Source: Neocallimastix lanati (nom. inval.) (taxonomy: Eukaryota; Neocallimastigomycota; Neocallimastigomycetes; Neocallimastigales; Neocallimastigaceae). Taken from it: a stretch of DNA of 64,000 nt. Numbering within the stretch: the first letter of the stretch is position 1; each line of letters starts with the position of its first letter. Made by a program: the position numbers and the translations under genes. The DNA lies in assembly GCA_016946835.1 (NCBI GenBank), contig JACVTC010000048.1:1145831-1209830 (forward strand). Direction: 5' to 3'. A model generated the notes under the pieces. It did not search any database. It was given only the letters and a program-made list of their open reading frames with translations, and was not told the DNA's origin. This document shows positions 25,416-37,855 of this stretch, in pieces.

Positions 25416-27668
25416 ATGGAAAGTTTAAGTACCAATAACAAATATAAGAAAATATTCGATTATATAGAGAAATATAAGGTATTGGATGAAGTTTTAAATA
25501 AAAATGAATTGAAAATTACAGAATTTGAAAATGACGATTATTATATAGGTTTATGTGTTGCAGCCATTGATAAAGGCAATTTAGAAGTGTTTGAAATTTT
25601 AGTTAAAAATAATATAAAAAAAAGAGATATTATTTTTGAAATTTATTGTAGAAATTTACTTTCTTGCCAAAGATTACAAACTATACTAGAAGGAAGAAAT
25701 AATGACTTACAGATTTCATCAAAGTTAATAAAGAAACTTATTGAGGAAGATAACGTTAAACTTTTAAATCTTATTTTTAAAAACATAAAAATTTATGATG
25801 ACGATTTTATTAAAAATTTGCTTTTTCACTATAAAAATAAAACCCCTAAATCGATTTTGGAGATGAGACATCAGATTTCAAATAAAAAATATTCAATGCC
25901 ATTAGAGATTCAAGATAATGAATTTCCTGTTGATGAGAGTGTCAGTATGACTTATCTAGTGAATGTATGTATGGAAAATAATAAGCACCTAACTCAATAT
26001 TTAGTTCATCACGGAATAGATATCAATGGAGAAAAAAATAATGTAAACTTTTATCCACCTATCATTGTAGCTTGTGAAAAGGGAAATGAAGATATAGTTA
26101 AATGCCTATTAGAGCATGGAGGAGATGTAAATAAATGTAATATCAATGCAAATACTCCTTTAAATGTTGCCTGTTCCAACGGGAATGAACGTTTAGTGAA
26201 GTGTTTAATTGAGCATGGAGCAAAGATTAATATGAAAGGTCTTGCCAGTACACCATTAAGTTGTGCCTGTAGAAATGGGAACGAAAGGATAGTAAGATAT
26301 TTAGTTGAACATGGAGCAAAGATCAATCAGGAGGGTTTCGACATTTCACCATTAAGTTGTGCCTGTCGAAATGGGAATGAACGCATAGTCAGGTATTTAG
26401 TTGAACATGGAGCCGAACTTAAAGAAAATGGATGTAATAATCCATTACATAATGCGTGTAGAAGTGGGAATGAAGCTATTGTAAAATATTTGATTGAATT
26501 AGGAATGAATATAAATTTAAAAGATAATGTTGGAGATACTCCGTTAATTGATGCCTGTAAAAATGGAAATAAATCACTTATAAAATATTTAATTGACAAT
26601 GGCGCCAATTTAAATAAGGGAGAATATAATACTCCTTTAATGATTGCATGTGAAGATGGAAATATCGATTTAGTACAATTTTTAATTGAAGAAGGAGCCG
26701 ACGTCAATAAAGGTAAATATGAAACACCACTAAATATTGCATGTGAGAAGGATAATGAGGCGTTAGTAAAATATTTAGTGGAACAAGGGGCTTCCGTTAA
26801 TTCTTACGATGAAGATGGTAATACTCCATTAATTATAGCATGTGAGAATGAGAACGAAAAGTTAGTAGAGTATCTTGTTGAACATGGCGGTGCTGATGTC
26901 AATCAAAGTAAATATTATTCTTCATTAGCAGTAGCATGTGAACTTGGTAATGAAGTTCTAGTGAAATATTTGCTTGATCATGGAGCCATGGTCAACAAAT
27001 ATGATCGAAAGAAAAAAATACCTATATTAATGGCAAGTAGTATTGGAAATGAAAATATTGTGAAGCAGTTAGTGGAACATGGAGCCAATATAGATATTAA
27101 AAATAAGAAAGGGGAAAGTTCATTACTTTTTGCTTGTAAAGGTGGTCACGAACGTATAGTGGAGTATTTAATTGAACATGGAGCAAACATTAATACCAAG
27201 GATAATGATGGGAGTACCCCGTTGATGTGTGCCTGTGAAACTTTAAATAAACAAATAGTAAAATATTTAATTGACCATGGAGCTGACATTAATACTTCGG
27301 ATACTGATGGGAATACCCCGTTAATGCGGAGTTGTAAATATGGAGATGAGGCGACCGTGCAATATTTAGTAGAGCATGGTGCTCAGTTGAATTTATGTAA
27401 TGAAAGAGGGAAAACTGCATTATTATTAGCCTGTAAAAATGGACATATCTCTCTCGTACATTATTTAGTTGAAAAGGGAGCAGATATCAATAAGAAGGAT
27501 ATTTATGGTGCCTGTCCCTTAACCATTGCTCATTCCCAGCGAAACGAGAGACTCATCAAATATTTGGTTGATCATGGAGCCCAAATGCCAGATAAGAAAC
27601 GTCTTCATGAAGCTACAGACCCAACAGATGATGATGATAGACCAAATCCGAAAAAGAAACGACTTTAA
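25416..27668 (+). CDS. Ankyrin-repeat protein (about 17 repeats)
   Basis: Intronless frame of 750 residues. Residues ~177-728 are about 17 consecutive ankyrin repeats of 31-34 residues, with the usual pattern TPL..AC..GNE.IVKYLIEHGA.IN (helix-turn-helix plus loop). Some units are one or two residues short at the loop. Two neighbouring units (about residues 276-340) share an identical 20-residue core and look recently duplicated. Residues 1-176 are helical and polar and do not fit the repeat consensus well, though IDKGNLEVFEILVKNN near 51 looks like a worn repeat. The C-terminus is acidic then basic (TDDDDRPNPKKKRL), possibly a nuclear signal. No catalytic, membrane or signal segment is visible. 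Ankyrin proteins act as binding scaffolds; the partner is unknown. The coding part is visibly richer in G+C than the flanks, which supports a real gene. Confidence 0.9.
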   Translation: MESLSTNNKYKKIFDYIEKYKVLDEVLNKNELKITEFENDDYYIGLCVAAIDKGNLEVFEILVKNNIKKRDIIFEIYCRNLLSCQRLQTILEGRNNDLQISSKLIKKLIEEDNVKLLNLIFKNIKIYDDDFIKNLLFHYKNKTPKSILEMRHQISNKKYSMPLEIQDNEFPVDESVSMTYLVNVCMENNKHLTQYLVHHGIDINGEKNNVNFYPPIIVACEKGNEDIVKCLLEHGGDVNKCNINANTPLNVACSNGNERLVKCLIEHGAKINMKGLASTPLSCACRNGNERIVRYLVEHGAKINQEGFDISPLSCACRNGNERIVRYLVEHGAELKENGCNNPLHNACRSGNEAIVKYLIELGMNINLKDNVGDTPLIDACKNGNKSLIKYLIDNGANLNKGEYNTPLMIACEDGNIDLVQFLIEEGADVNKGKYETPLNIACEKDNEALVKYLVEQGASVNSYDEDGNTPLIIACENENEKLVEYLVEHGGADVNQSKYYSSLAVACELGNEVLVKYLLDHGAMVNKYDRKKKIPILMASSIGNENIVKQLVEHGANIDIKNKKGESSLLFACKGGHERIVEYLIEHGANINTKDNDGSTPLMCACETLNKQIVKYLIDHGADINTSDTDGNTPLMRSCKYGDEATVQYLVEHGAQLNLCNERGKTALLLACKNGHISLVHYLVEKGADINKKDIYGACPLTIAHSQRNERLIKYLVDHGAQMPDKKRLHEATDPTDDDDRPNPKKKRL

Positions 27669-28386
27669 AAGAAGAAGAAGAAGAAAAAATAAATTATTTA
27701 TTACATATCAATTTTATTAGTTAGTTAATAATTTATTAATTTTTTTTTTTTTTTAATTTATTATCAACTGTTTTAATATTTATTATCTATTATATACTAT
27801 TGATCATTTATGTTTCATTATATATTATATATTATTATATTTTCGTAATAATTATATCTATTTTTTTTTTTTTTTTTTATTTTATTTTATTTTTATTTTT
27901 ATTTTTTTTTATATATTTTATTTAATCTTTTATCATTTCTACCATAATTACAATATTAACCTAAAAAATACACTTGTTTTATTCTATATTTTTATTATTC
28001 TTAAAAAAAAATAAAAAAATAAAAAATAAAATAAAATAAAATAAAATAAAAGATAAAAAATAACAAATAACAAATAAAAAATAAAAAAAAAATAAAAAAT
28101 AAAAAAAAATTAAAATCAAATAAAATGAAGATATAATAGTAAAACTAAAAAATAAAAATATAAATAAATAAAAATAAAATTTCATGCTTTTCACTTTATA
28201 AAAAAAAAAAATAAAGATAAAAAATTTTTATAAATATATCTATATGTATATATATTATATATATCTATTATGATAGAGTAAAAAATAGAATAAATTAAGA
28301 GGAAAGTAGTTAGTAGTAGTAACAGCCGCAGCAGGTAGTAGAGAGGATCAATAAGTTTTCAACAGTTTCAATATAATAATAGTAAT
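27669..28386. other. Downstream of the ankyrin gene, no gene seen
   Basis: A/T runs, AAAATAAA-type simple repeats around 28000-28110, and a short mixed patch at 28305-28350 (AACAGCCGCAGCAGGTAG) without an open frame. Confidence 0.4.
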
Positions 28387-28433
28387 AAAAAAAAAAAAAA
28401 AAAAGAAAGAAGAAGAAGAAGAAGAAAGAAGAA

Positions 28434-28502
<69 letters not shown>

Positions 28503-28512
28503 AAAAAAAAAA
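28387..28512. repeat. Purine microsatellite: A run, (GAA)n, (GAAA)n
   Basis: Poly(A), then GAA units, then about 17 GAAA units. The plus strand is all purine over some 125 bases. Confidence 0.95.
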
Positions 28513-28967
28513 ATTTTTTTTTTTTTTTGTTTTTTTAATACTTTAGTTATTTGAAATAAATTTTTTTTGAAATAAATTTTCATTCTTCAATCGTTTATAT
28601 AAATTGATTTTTAAATCATTAGGTGTTTAAATTGCTAATAAAAAAAATTTTTTTTTTTAAAATATATATATATATATATATATTTTTTTTTTTTATGAAT
28701 ATAATTAAAAGGATATAAATGAAGGAGATAAAATAAAAGTAGTAAATAATAAAAGTATATAGATATATTAAAACTAGGTCAATTTATCAAAAATCATATA
28801 AGGAAAATTTTTATTTCATTGATATTAGGTAAGCTATAGATTTATGTAAGTTAATGATGTAGAAGCTTTAAATGCTTATTATATATATATATAAATTATC
28901 GTATTTTTAAGTTTTATTATAATTTTAAATTTATGCATGAAAAATGTGATAAAAAAAATAACTAAAG

Positions 28968-29013
<46 letters not shown>

Positions 29014-30393
29014 TAGAAATTAATAAAAAAATTTTTATGTAAAAAAAAAATGTTATGTTTAATTAAATACATTATATAAATTATTATATATAAAAATAAT
29101 TATAAAAATAATTTTATAGAAATAAAATATAATAAAATAATAAAATAATAAAAATTAAAAATAAATATATATAGATATAAGCTGAATCAAATTATTATAT
29201 TTTAAAATATCTTTTCTTTTCTTTTCTTTTTTTTTTTTATTTATCCTCATAAAATTAAATATTAAATAGATTTTAAAAGTTTAAAAGTAGTAATAATATA
29301 TATATTCAAAGTGGTTTTAAAATATATATATATATATTTTTTTCAAAAATTTAAAATCCACTCTACCAAAAAAAAAAAGAAATTAGTCCTATATTAAATT
29401 ATTTAATATTTTCATAAATAATTATCTAATATTATTAATTATTTTAATTATTTTAATTATTTTACTAATTTTAATTATTATAATTATAAAATATTAAATA
29501 TTAATAATTAATTATTAAATATTAAACATTAATTAGTTATTTTCCTTACTTTAATTATTATATTATTAAATATTATTAGTTATTTTCCTTATTTTAATTA
29601 TTTAATATTAAACATTAATTAGTTATTTTCCTTATTTTAATTATTAAATATTAAATATTAATTAGTTATTTTCCTTATTTTAATTATTAAATATTAAATA
29701 TTATCCTTTTTTTTTATCGTAATAATTATTTAATATAAAAATATTTAATATTATAATTTTTTAGGTTTATCTAAATCATTAATAAATAATAATATTATTA
29801 TAAAATATTATTTAAAGATCATTAATTAATAATAATAATATCATTATTATTATTAACCTTTCTTTTTTTTTTTTTATTTTTAATTTTTTCAAATATTTAG
29901 TATTATTAAAGCTTATTTTAAATATTAAATATTAAAATTAATTATAATATTTAAATTTTATAATAATTAATTTTTAATATTAATTATTATTATGATTAGT
30001 TTTAAATATTAACATCTAATATAAATTATATACATATGTAAATATATTTTTTTATCATTGAATGGTATAAATCTAATCTTATTATTTAGTTATTAAAAAT
30101 AATTTTCATTTGATTATTTGTTTATGTTATAATTACTAGTTTTTATTGTATTAAAGTGGAAATAAAAATTCAAAAATAAAAAAAAAAAAAAAAAAAAAAA
30201 GTCTACATAATTTGGTATTAGATAAAGAAAAAAAATAATAAAATATTTTAAACTTTTCAAAACATTTAAATATAACGAACTGACAAAAACAAAAAACACA
30301 TAAAACACAAACAAACAAAAAATAAAAAAAAAAAATTTTTTTTTTTGGTTAAATCTCCTATTATCCATATCAATAGATTAAAAGTGTTTTAGA

Positions 30394-30441
<48 letters not shown>

Positions 30442-30464
30442 TTGAAATAAAATTTAAATCCGTT

Positions 30465-30498
<34 letters not shown>

Positions 30499-31320
30499 GA
30501 AATAAGTAATAATAATAAAGAATTATATGCAATTAAAAAATAATCATAAGAGTCAAAAGTATTATCATTAATATCATTTATAATATTATTATCTTTTGCT
30601 TTTTTTTTTTTTTCTTATAATTAATATTGCTATTACATTACCAATTATCACTATTATTAATTATCATCATTATCTATTATTCATTATTAATATCCTTATT
30701 ATTATTATTACTATTATTGTTTATTATTAAACTTTTTTATATTATTATTATCATTACTATTTATTATTGAATTTATTATTATAATAATATGTTATTTAAA
30801 TTTTTTTTTTTTAAATTATTAAAAAAAAATATGGTCATTTAACAATAAATAATTAATTACGAGTTAATGCTAACTTTTAATATATATATATAAATTTAAA
30901 ATACATAAATTTAGTGATACTTTTTATTATTGATAAGAGAATATTTGTTAAACGGTTCATTCATCATCCAATTTTTATTTTCTATCACGAAAAAAAATTC
31001 AGTTTCAGATAAATGAATTAATTTATTAAATAATTATTAGGGAATAGAGAATTTCATCATCATTATCTATTTTTTTTTATAATAATATAGTTTATATGAC
31101 TAGAGATGAAATGTCATATTGTGATATAATATGAGATGATATAAGATGATATAATCTATAATATTAAAAGCTATTTTATATTTAATTCCACATTTATTAA
31201 TATAATTATTATGAGTTTTTTATTTTTAAGTAATTATTGAATTATTCATTATTCATTATTCATTATTCATTCATTATTATTATTATAAACTTAAAATATT
31301 AATAAAAAAAATTTTTTTTA
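28513..31320. other. Gene-free A/T desert with small repeats
   Basis: Includes an A run at 28973-29010, a ~50-bp tandem repeat (four copies, core TTAGTTATTTTCCTTATTTTAATTAT without the first copies' changes) at about 29500-29705, (TTA)n at 30396-30440 and (AAT)n at 30468-30498. No gene recognised. Confidence 0.5.
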
Positions 31321-32328
31321 TACATTTATTATTGATTATTTATTATTTATTTATTTATTATTTATTTATTTATTTATTATTTATTTATTTATTATTTATT
31401 ATTTATTATTTATTATTTATTATTTATTTATTATTTATTTATTATATAACATTTATTTTATTTATTTTATTTCTTATTTAATAATAAATATTCTTTTGTA
31501 TTTGATTAGTTTTTGTTTGTTATTTATTATTTACTTACTATTTATTTATTATTTCATTATTTAATAATATTTAATAATTTATAAATTATTGATTAATTAT
31601 TGATTATTTATTATTATTTAATATTTATTATTCAATTTTTTTTATTCTATCACATTTCGCACCATTGAATAAAAAATAATAATATTTATTATTCCAGAAT
31701 TCCTTATTTAACAATAAATATTCTTTAACAGGTGTAACATTATTTATTAATAATTACTTTCAATATTCATTATTTATTATCTATTATTTATTATTTATTA
31801 TTTACTATTTACTATTTATTATTTATTTATTATTTATTATTATTTTTTTTTATTATTTAATATTTATTATTTATTATTTATTATTTATTATTGATTATTT
31901 ATTATTTATTATTTATTATTTATTATATATTATTTATTATTTATTATTTATTTATTATTTATTATTTATTTATTATTTATTATTTATTATTTATTATTTA
32001 TTATTTATTATTTATTATTTATTATTTATTATTTATTATTTATTATTTACTATTTACTATTTATTATTTATTATTTATTATTATTTTTTTTATATTTAAT
32101 ATTTATTATTTATTATTTATTATTGATTATTTATTATTTATTATTTATTATTTATTATTTATTATTTATTATTTATTATTTACTATTTACTATTTATTAT
32201 TTATTATTTATTATTATTTTTTTTATATTTAATATTTATTATTTATTATTTATTATTGATTATTTATTATTTATTATTTATTATTTATTTATTATTTATT
32301 ATTTATTATTTATTATTTATTATTTATT
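31321..32328. repeat. Heptamer satellite (ATTATTT)n, with embedded longer duplications
   Basis: Mostly the 7-bp unit. Two long near-identical blocks (about 31840-32090 and 32075-32220, with the junction TTATTATTTTTTTTATATTTAATATT) show higher-order duplication. The unit spells a repeating I-I-Y-Y-L-L-F peptide in open frames, which is an artefact. Confidence 0.9.
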
Positions 32329-32411
32329 GGTAGACTCGGGGTTGACACTTAGATATTTAAAATCAAGCAGGGGGGGACGGGTATTACCCTGCTTTGTTTT
32401 TAAAAAAAAAA
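32329..32411 (+). mobile_element. SINE tail fragment with hairpin
   Basis: GC-richer patch at the end of the heptamer array. AAGCAGGG (32365-32372) pairs with CCCTGCTT (32387-32394), and the patch ends in an A run (32402-32411). It shares AGCAGGG..ACGGG and CCTGCT before the A tail with the SINE at 33351-33911, so it may be a 3' piece or deletion derivative of that family. Confidence 0.4.
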
Positions 32412-33350
32412 TAATTCTTGATTAAAAATTATTTATTTTTTTTTATTAATATAAAAGTTTTTTATTTAAAGTACACATATTTAATTTTTTTTAAGAAATT
32501 GTTACAATATTTATATTTTTTTATAAATTTAAAGTATAATTAATTGTTTATAATTTAAGTAATTTTATAGAATTATTGAATTAATTTTATATCAATAATT
32601 CATTTTTGTTTTAATTTTTATAAATATAATAATATAATATTCAAATATAATTTAATTAAAAATAATTATAAAATAAATATATAGAAAATAGTTTTTACTA
32701 TTTTCTTTGATATTTTTAAGTTAAATAAATTGTTTTTAAAGATTAATATAATAAATTTAATAATCTTTAATTATTTTAAATAATACTTGTAATTATTTTC
32801 AAAATAAAATAAAATTTTTATAATATTTAATTAATAAATTTGATAATATTTAAATAATAATTTTTATTATAAGTAATAATTTTTAATAATAATTTTTAAT
32901 AATAAATTTAATTAATAATCTTAATAATTTTATAATAATATTTAATAGTTATAATAAATAAATTTTTATAATAATATTTAATAATTTTAATAATTTTATA
33001 ATATTAATAATTTATAATAATTTTTAGAATAATATTTAATTAATAATTTTAATAATTTTATAATAATTTTTATAATAATATTTAATTAATATTTTTAATA
33101 ATTTAGTATCTTAAAAGTATAATTTTAATATTTACAATTGTATTTTAATATATACATATATTTAATAATATAACAATAAAGTGATTAATTAAAATTTATT
33201 TACATTATTTACAAGTTAAAATTAATTTATATCAAAATAAATTAAATTTACAATGAGGTTTAGGTTATGAAGAATATAGGAAAGTACAATTTAGTAAAGA
33301 ATTATTAATAATAAAATAAAGGTTATTAATTCATTCTTTACCATTATTAT
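32412..33350. other. A/T-rich spacer, no gene seen
   Basis: Loose repeats of TAATAATATTTAATTAATAATTTTAATAATTT-like words at 32860-33110 and nothing else. Confidence 0.4.
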
Positions 33351-33911
33351 GCCGTTCCAGGTTTTATCCTGGCTGTTAAGGCGTAAGCTTTGAGAGCATA
33401 AGGTTCCTGGTTCGACCCCTCCCTATGCCTATAGCGTTTTTTCCACTGGTTTTTCGTTATTAGGTGGTTAGGGTTTTCAGGTAAGTATTATACCCATTTG
33501 ATACCCCCTATATCTCTAATTCAACTTTCATCGATTTACACTTCTTGCAGGCCTGAGAGGGTTGAGTGTGTATGGCAAAGTTTCTTAAGAGGAGATACCC
33601 AACATATGGTGACATATGAAAATTTACTTATCCTTACTTATAGGTATGTTATGGAGCTGTTGTCACGTGATCCCGGAGATTGTGGCTGCAAGACCCAATT
33701 GTAAGATTATCGTACAATGACAAGCAGTAATTATACTTGGGTAAGGAGCGCCAATGCAGAGTAACTGTAAGGCAGTCCAGCAGGGACGGGACCACCTACT
33801 AAAGTAGGAAGTTAGATAAGGGCTCTAGTTATAAACCATTGTGTGTCTACAAGATGTACAGCTGGGGAGAAATCCTGCTACGGTCGTTAAAAAAAAAAAA
33901 AAAAAAAAAAA
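33351..33911 (+). mobile_element. tRNA-derived SINE-like element
   Basis: A 560-bp mixed-composition island set in pure A/T repeats. Its head has pol III promoter-like boxes: A box TGGCTGTTAAGG at 33370-33381 and B box GGTTCGACCCC at 33409-33419, starts 39 nt apart as in tRNA genes, preceded by TTTTATCC. The body has no long frame. The 3' end carries AGCAGGGACGGG (33779) and CCTGCT (33874), then a run of about 23 A followed directly by heptamer satellite. A-tail, tRNA-like head and flanking target repeats fit a SINE. A related head occurs in inverse orientation at 36.6 kb, which supports a dispersed family. The parental tRNA was not determined. Confidence 0.6.
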
Positions 33912-34157
33912 TTATTTATTATTTATTATTTTATATTTATTTATTATTTATGATTTATGATTTATTATTTATTATTTATTATTTATTATTTATTAATAAA
34001 TACTCTTTTTATTATTTATTATTTATTATTTATTATTTTTTATTTATTATTTATTATTTATTATTTATTATTTATTTATTATTTATTATTTATTATTTAT
34101 TATTTATTATTTTATATTTATTATTTATGATTTATGATTTATTATTTATTATTATTT
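33912..34157. repeat. Heptamer satellite (ATTATTT)n
   Basis: Follows the SINE A-tail directly and contains one TTTATTAATAAATACTC motif at ~33992-34008. Confidence 0.9.
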
Positions 34158-34735
34158 GTAATTGATGGATTTATTTACTTTCAATTCTCGATAATTTTAA
34201 TTTATATTTAAATGTTCAGAGAACATCCAAAAAAAATAAATAATAAAAAAATATTTTTTAAATATAAATAAAGTTATTAATATTTATTTATTTATATTTA
34301 TATTTATTTACTTATTTACTTATATTTATTTATTTGTTTTTATTTATTTATTTACTTATATATATTTATATTAATATACATAATCATTTATTTAATAAAT
34401 AAATTTATATAAAAAAAAAGAAAAAAATAATAAATTGCAAATTCTTTTTTGTATTCAAAAACTTTGTCATATTTGAATTTCAATATATGTAATCCATATA
34501 TTTTCTCATATATTAGTGTAGTACATTTTTATATTGCCTATTTATCTATATACAAAATTTTTTTTAATTTATTTTAAATTAATTTCATTAAAATGTTTCA
34601 CAAATTATATTGAAATCTTTTTTTTTTTTTAAAGAAAATTAACCATAAAAATAGATTTATATAAATAAATAAAAAAAATAAACAATATTAAATATTAAAT
34701 ATTAAATATATAAATAATAATTAAATAATAAATAA
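34158..34735. other. A/T-rich spacer, no gene seen
   Basis: TTTATTTA/TATTTA simple sequence and homopolymers only. Confidence 0.4.
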
Positions 34736-35056
34736 TTAAATAATAAATAATATATAATAAATAATAAATAATAAATAATAAATAATGGAATAATAAATAA
34801 ATAAATAAATAAATAAAGAGTATTTATTAATAAATAATGGAATAATAAATAATAAAAAGAGTATTTATTAATAAATAATTAAATACTAAATAAATAAAGA
34901 GTATTTATTAATAAATAATAAATAATAAATAAATAATAAGAGTATTTATTAATTAATAATAAATAATAAATAATAAATAATAGATAATTTAATAATAATA
35001 ATAATAAATAGTAGGTAGTTAATAATAAATAAATAATAAATAATAAATTATAAATA
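34736..35056. repeat. Heptamer satellite, left arm of a large inverted pair
   Basis: AAATAAT units (inverse orientation to the flanking arrays) with GAGTATTTATTAATAAA repeated four times at about 34818, 34859, 34899 and 34940. Confidence 0.85.
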
Positions 35057-35379
35057 TATATTAATGAAAATAATAACAAAAATATCTATTAATAATAATT
35101 CAAATGATTACAAAAAGTGCTTATTAATTAATATTGAATAAGAAATAATAACCATCAGATAGTAAATAATAATCTTTAAATAATGAATTTTAAAGAAGTA
35201 CTGCTGTCATGAAAGGCATAAAATTTGTTAATTATGATTATTTATCCCTTATCTTTCTTTATGTAATGAATATCATAATGCTTAAATACATTTTTTTTTA
35301 TTATTATTAATTTTAATATTTATAATTTATATATTTATTTATCATTCACTTATTTTTATAAATAAACATTCTATTATTT
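35057..35379. other. Spacer between inverted satellite arms
   Basis: Mixed A/T sequence with no open frame; contains a short mixed patch AGTACTGCTGTCATGAAAGG near 35200. Confidence 0.4.
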
Positions 35380-35832
35380 ATTATTTATTATTATTTTTTT
35401 TTATTATTTAATATTTATTATTTAATATTTATTATTTATTATTCAATTATTTATTATTTATTATTCAATTATTTATTATTTATTATTCAATTATTTATTA
35501 TTTATTATTTATTATTCAATTATTTATTATTTATTATTTATTATTCAATTATTTATTATTTATTATTTATTATTTATTATTATTTATTATTTATTATTTA
35601 TTATTTATTATTTATTATTTATTATTTATTAATAAATACTCTTTTTATTATTTATTATTTATTATTTATTATTTATTATTTATTAATAAATACTCTTATT
35701 ATTATTTATTATTTATTATTTATTAATAAATACTCGTTTTATTATTTATTATTTATTATTTATTAATAAATACTCTTTTTATTATTTATTATTATTTATT
35801 ATTTATTATTTTTTATTTATTATTTATCAACA
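35380..35832. repeat. Heptamer satellite, right arm of a large inverted pair
   Basis: TTATTTA units with TTTATTAATAAATACTC repeated four times (about 35628, 35686, 35721, 35761), the exact inverse of the motif in the left arm. Confidence 0.85.
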
Positions 35833-36129
35833 AATATTAAATAAATTTTAAAAAAAAAAAAAATTAACATTGAAATAATAAAATAGAAATATTAAAATAG
35901 AAATAAACTATAGCACAAAAGATATAATTTTATAGGATATATATAATGATTCCTTGAATAAGTTTATGTTATCAACCATTAACCATCAACTTATCAATAA
36001 GCTAAAAAAAAAAAAAAAAAAAAATGGAAAGATAAAAATATACTTTATTTTATTCTTATAAAAAAGAAAATAAAATAAAATAAATATAGAAATTGATTTA
36101 TTTTAATATTTCTTTATTTCAATATTTAT

Positions 36130-36612
36130 TTCTCTCTCTTTCTCTCTTTCTCTTTTTTTTCTTTTTCAATTTCTTTTTTAGATTGGGATTAACAAGAGGG
36201 GAAGACGACAGGACCTTCAAGTCTCTCCCTTAAACATATCAAACTCTCATTAGATTTTTTTGTCATATCGTTTCAACATCGGCGAGGATCTCTCTAAGTA
36301 AGGATAATATGATAGACATTACATTACTTATACACTGCTTTATACGATGGGCTTCATTTCAGTGATCTCTTGAACCATCATCGAAGGAGGAACAACTACA
36401 CTAATTCTCTCATTTGTTAAGTGCTCTCTACACTAGCAATTATATAGCCTGGCAACAGGAATATTTATCAACTTCATTTATAGTGGAAAAACACCCTGGA
36501 AGGATGAAAATCTCCTCATATAAAAATTTAAATGAAATCCCAGGATCGATCAAGGAATCTTATATGTATTAGTCCCGATTACTAACCACCAGGATAAAAA
36601 TTGGAAAGACAT
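36130..36612 (-). mobile_element. tRNA-derived SINE-like element (minus strand)
   Basis: Mixed-composition island. On the minus strand it begins TTTTATCC, then A box TGGTGGTTAGT (36591-36581) and B-like box TTGATCGATCC (36553-36543), starts 38 nt apart, almost the spacing of the SINE at 33.4 kb. The body shares TTTTTCCACT with that element and has no long frame. The 3' side ends in AATCCCAATC followed by an A/AG-rich tail (36181-36130). The body is otherwise different, so it may be another subfamily with the same head. Confidence 0.5.
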
Positions 36613-37199
36613 TTTCCATTGTTTTCATTTTTTTCATTTTTTTCATTTTTTTCATTTTTTTTTTTTAATTCATTTCTCATTTAATAATAAACTTTATTTA
36701 TTATATTTTTAATTTTTACTTTTGTCAAAAATTTAACTTTAAAAAATTTAAATTAATTTTTATCCAATAAATTTTTGGTATCATGAAAAAAAGAAATTTT
36801 AATTTATTTTTTTTTGGAAATAAGAGATTTTGATACATTTATTCAATAATCCCATTGATTTATTATGTATATATATTACAATATAAAGAAATATATTTAT
36901 AATTGAATTTTTATTATTCTAAAATTTTTCTTTTATAGTATTTATAAATTTAAAACATATATTTATGTATTTATTAGATTGTATTCCGATATATGTTATT
37001 GTTTTGCATTTTTTTGGAATATGAAATAAAATTAACAATAATTATTCGAAATATATTATAATTAATTGAATCAATTTAAATCATTCATATTAGTGTATAT
37101 TGATTTAATTGAATAGATTATATTATAATATATATAATCATATATTAATTACTATATATACATTTATTTGAAATTCAATAAAAACCAAAAAAATAAAAA
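36613..37199. other. A/T-rich spacer, no gene seen
   Basis: TTTTTTCAT pentuple near 36625-36660, then A/T sequence. Nothing recognised. Confidence 0.4.
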
Positions 37200-37456
37200 T
37201 AAGATAAATAATAAATAATAAATAATAAATAATAAATAATAAATAATAAATAATAAATAATAAATAATAAATAATAAATAATAAATAATAAATAATAAAT
37301 AATAAATAATAAATAATAAATAATTGAATAATAAATAATAAATAATTAAACAATAAATAATAAATAATAAATAATAAATAATTAAACAATAAATAATAGA
37401 TAATAAATAATAAATAATAAATAATAAATAATAAATAATTGAATAATAAATAATAG
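37200..37456. repeat. Heptamer satellite (AAATAAT)n
   Basis: Inverse orientation to the 31-34 kb arrays, with occasional AATTGAATAAT and AATTAAACAAT variants. Confidence 0.9.
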
Positions 37457-37855
37457 ATACAGATAAATATTATTTTAAAAAAAAAAAAAAAATAATAATA
37501 ATTAAAAAAATTTAAACAATTAAAATGTATAACTAAATAAATAATATATAAAATAAAAAATATATAAAATTTTAATAATATAATTATAATTATAAATAAA
37601 TATAATTATAATAATAATTTTAAATATAATTATAAATAAATATAAATATAATATTTAAATGTAAATAGTTGATATGCAAAGTTTTAATAATAATAATGAA
37701 TAAATATAAAATTACAGAGATTGTTATTTGTATATAGGCCATTGAATCATAGAATTTAACCATAAAGCAATTATAGATAATCTTCAGTATATAATAAATA
37801 ATAAAGTATCTGAATAAATAATAAATAATACAAATAAATAATTGAATAAAATATA

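Noticed and set aside
26051-26707. Minus-strand frames of 91 and 126 codons
   Set aside because: Antisense shadows of the ankyrin repeats.
31891-32425. Open frames of 100-113 codons with I-I-Y-Y-L-L-F periodicity (also at 33839-34165, 34879-35079, 37138-37389, and Phe/Tyr frames at 4931-5309)
   Set aside because: They are direct translations of 7-bp satellites that lack stops in some frames; perfect periodicity, no start context, no other sequence.
33351-33425. A functional tRNA gene at the SINE head
   Set aside because: A and B boxes are present but the acceptor and anticodon arms do not pair into a complete cloverleaf, and no pol III terminator follows at the expected place.
33498-33704. 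68-codon frame in the SINE body
   Set aside because: Lies within an element with tRNA-type promoter and A-tail; no protein motif.
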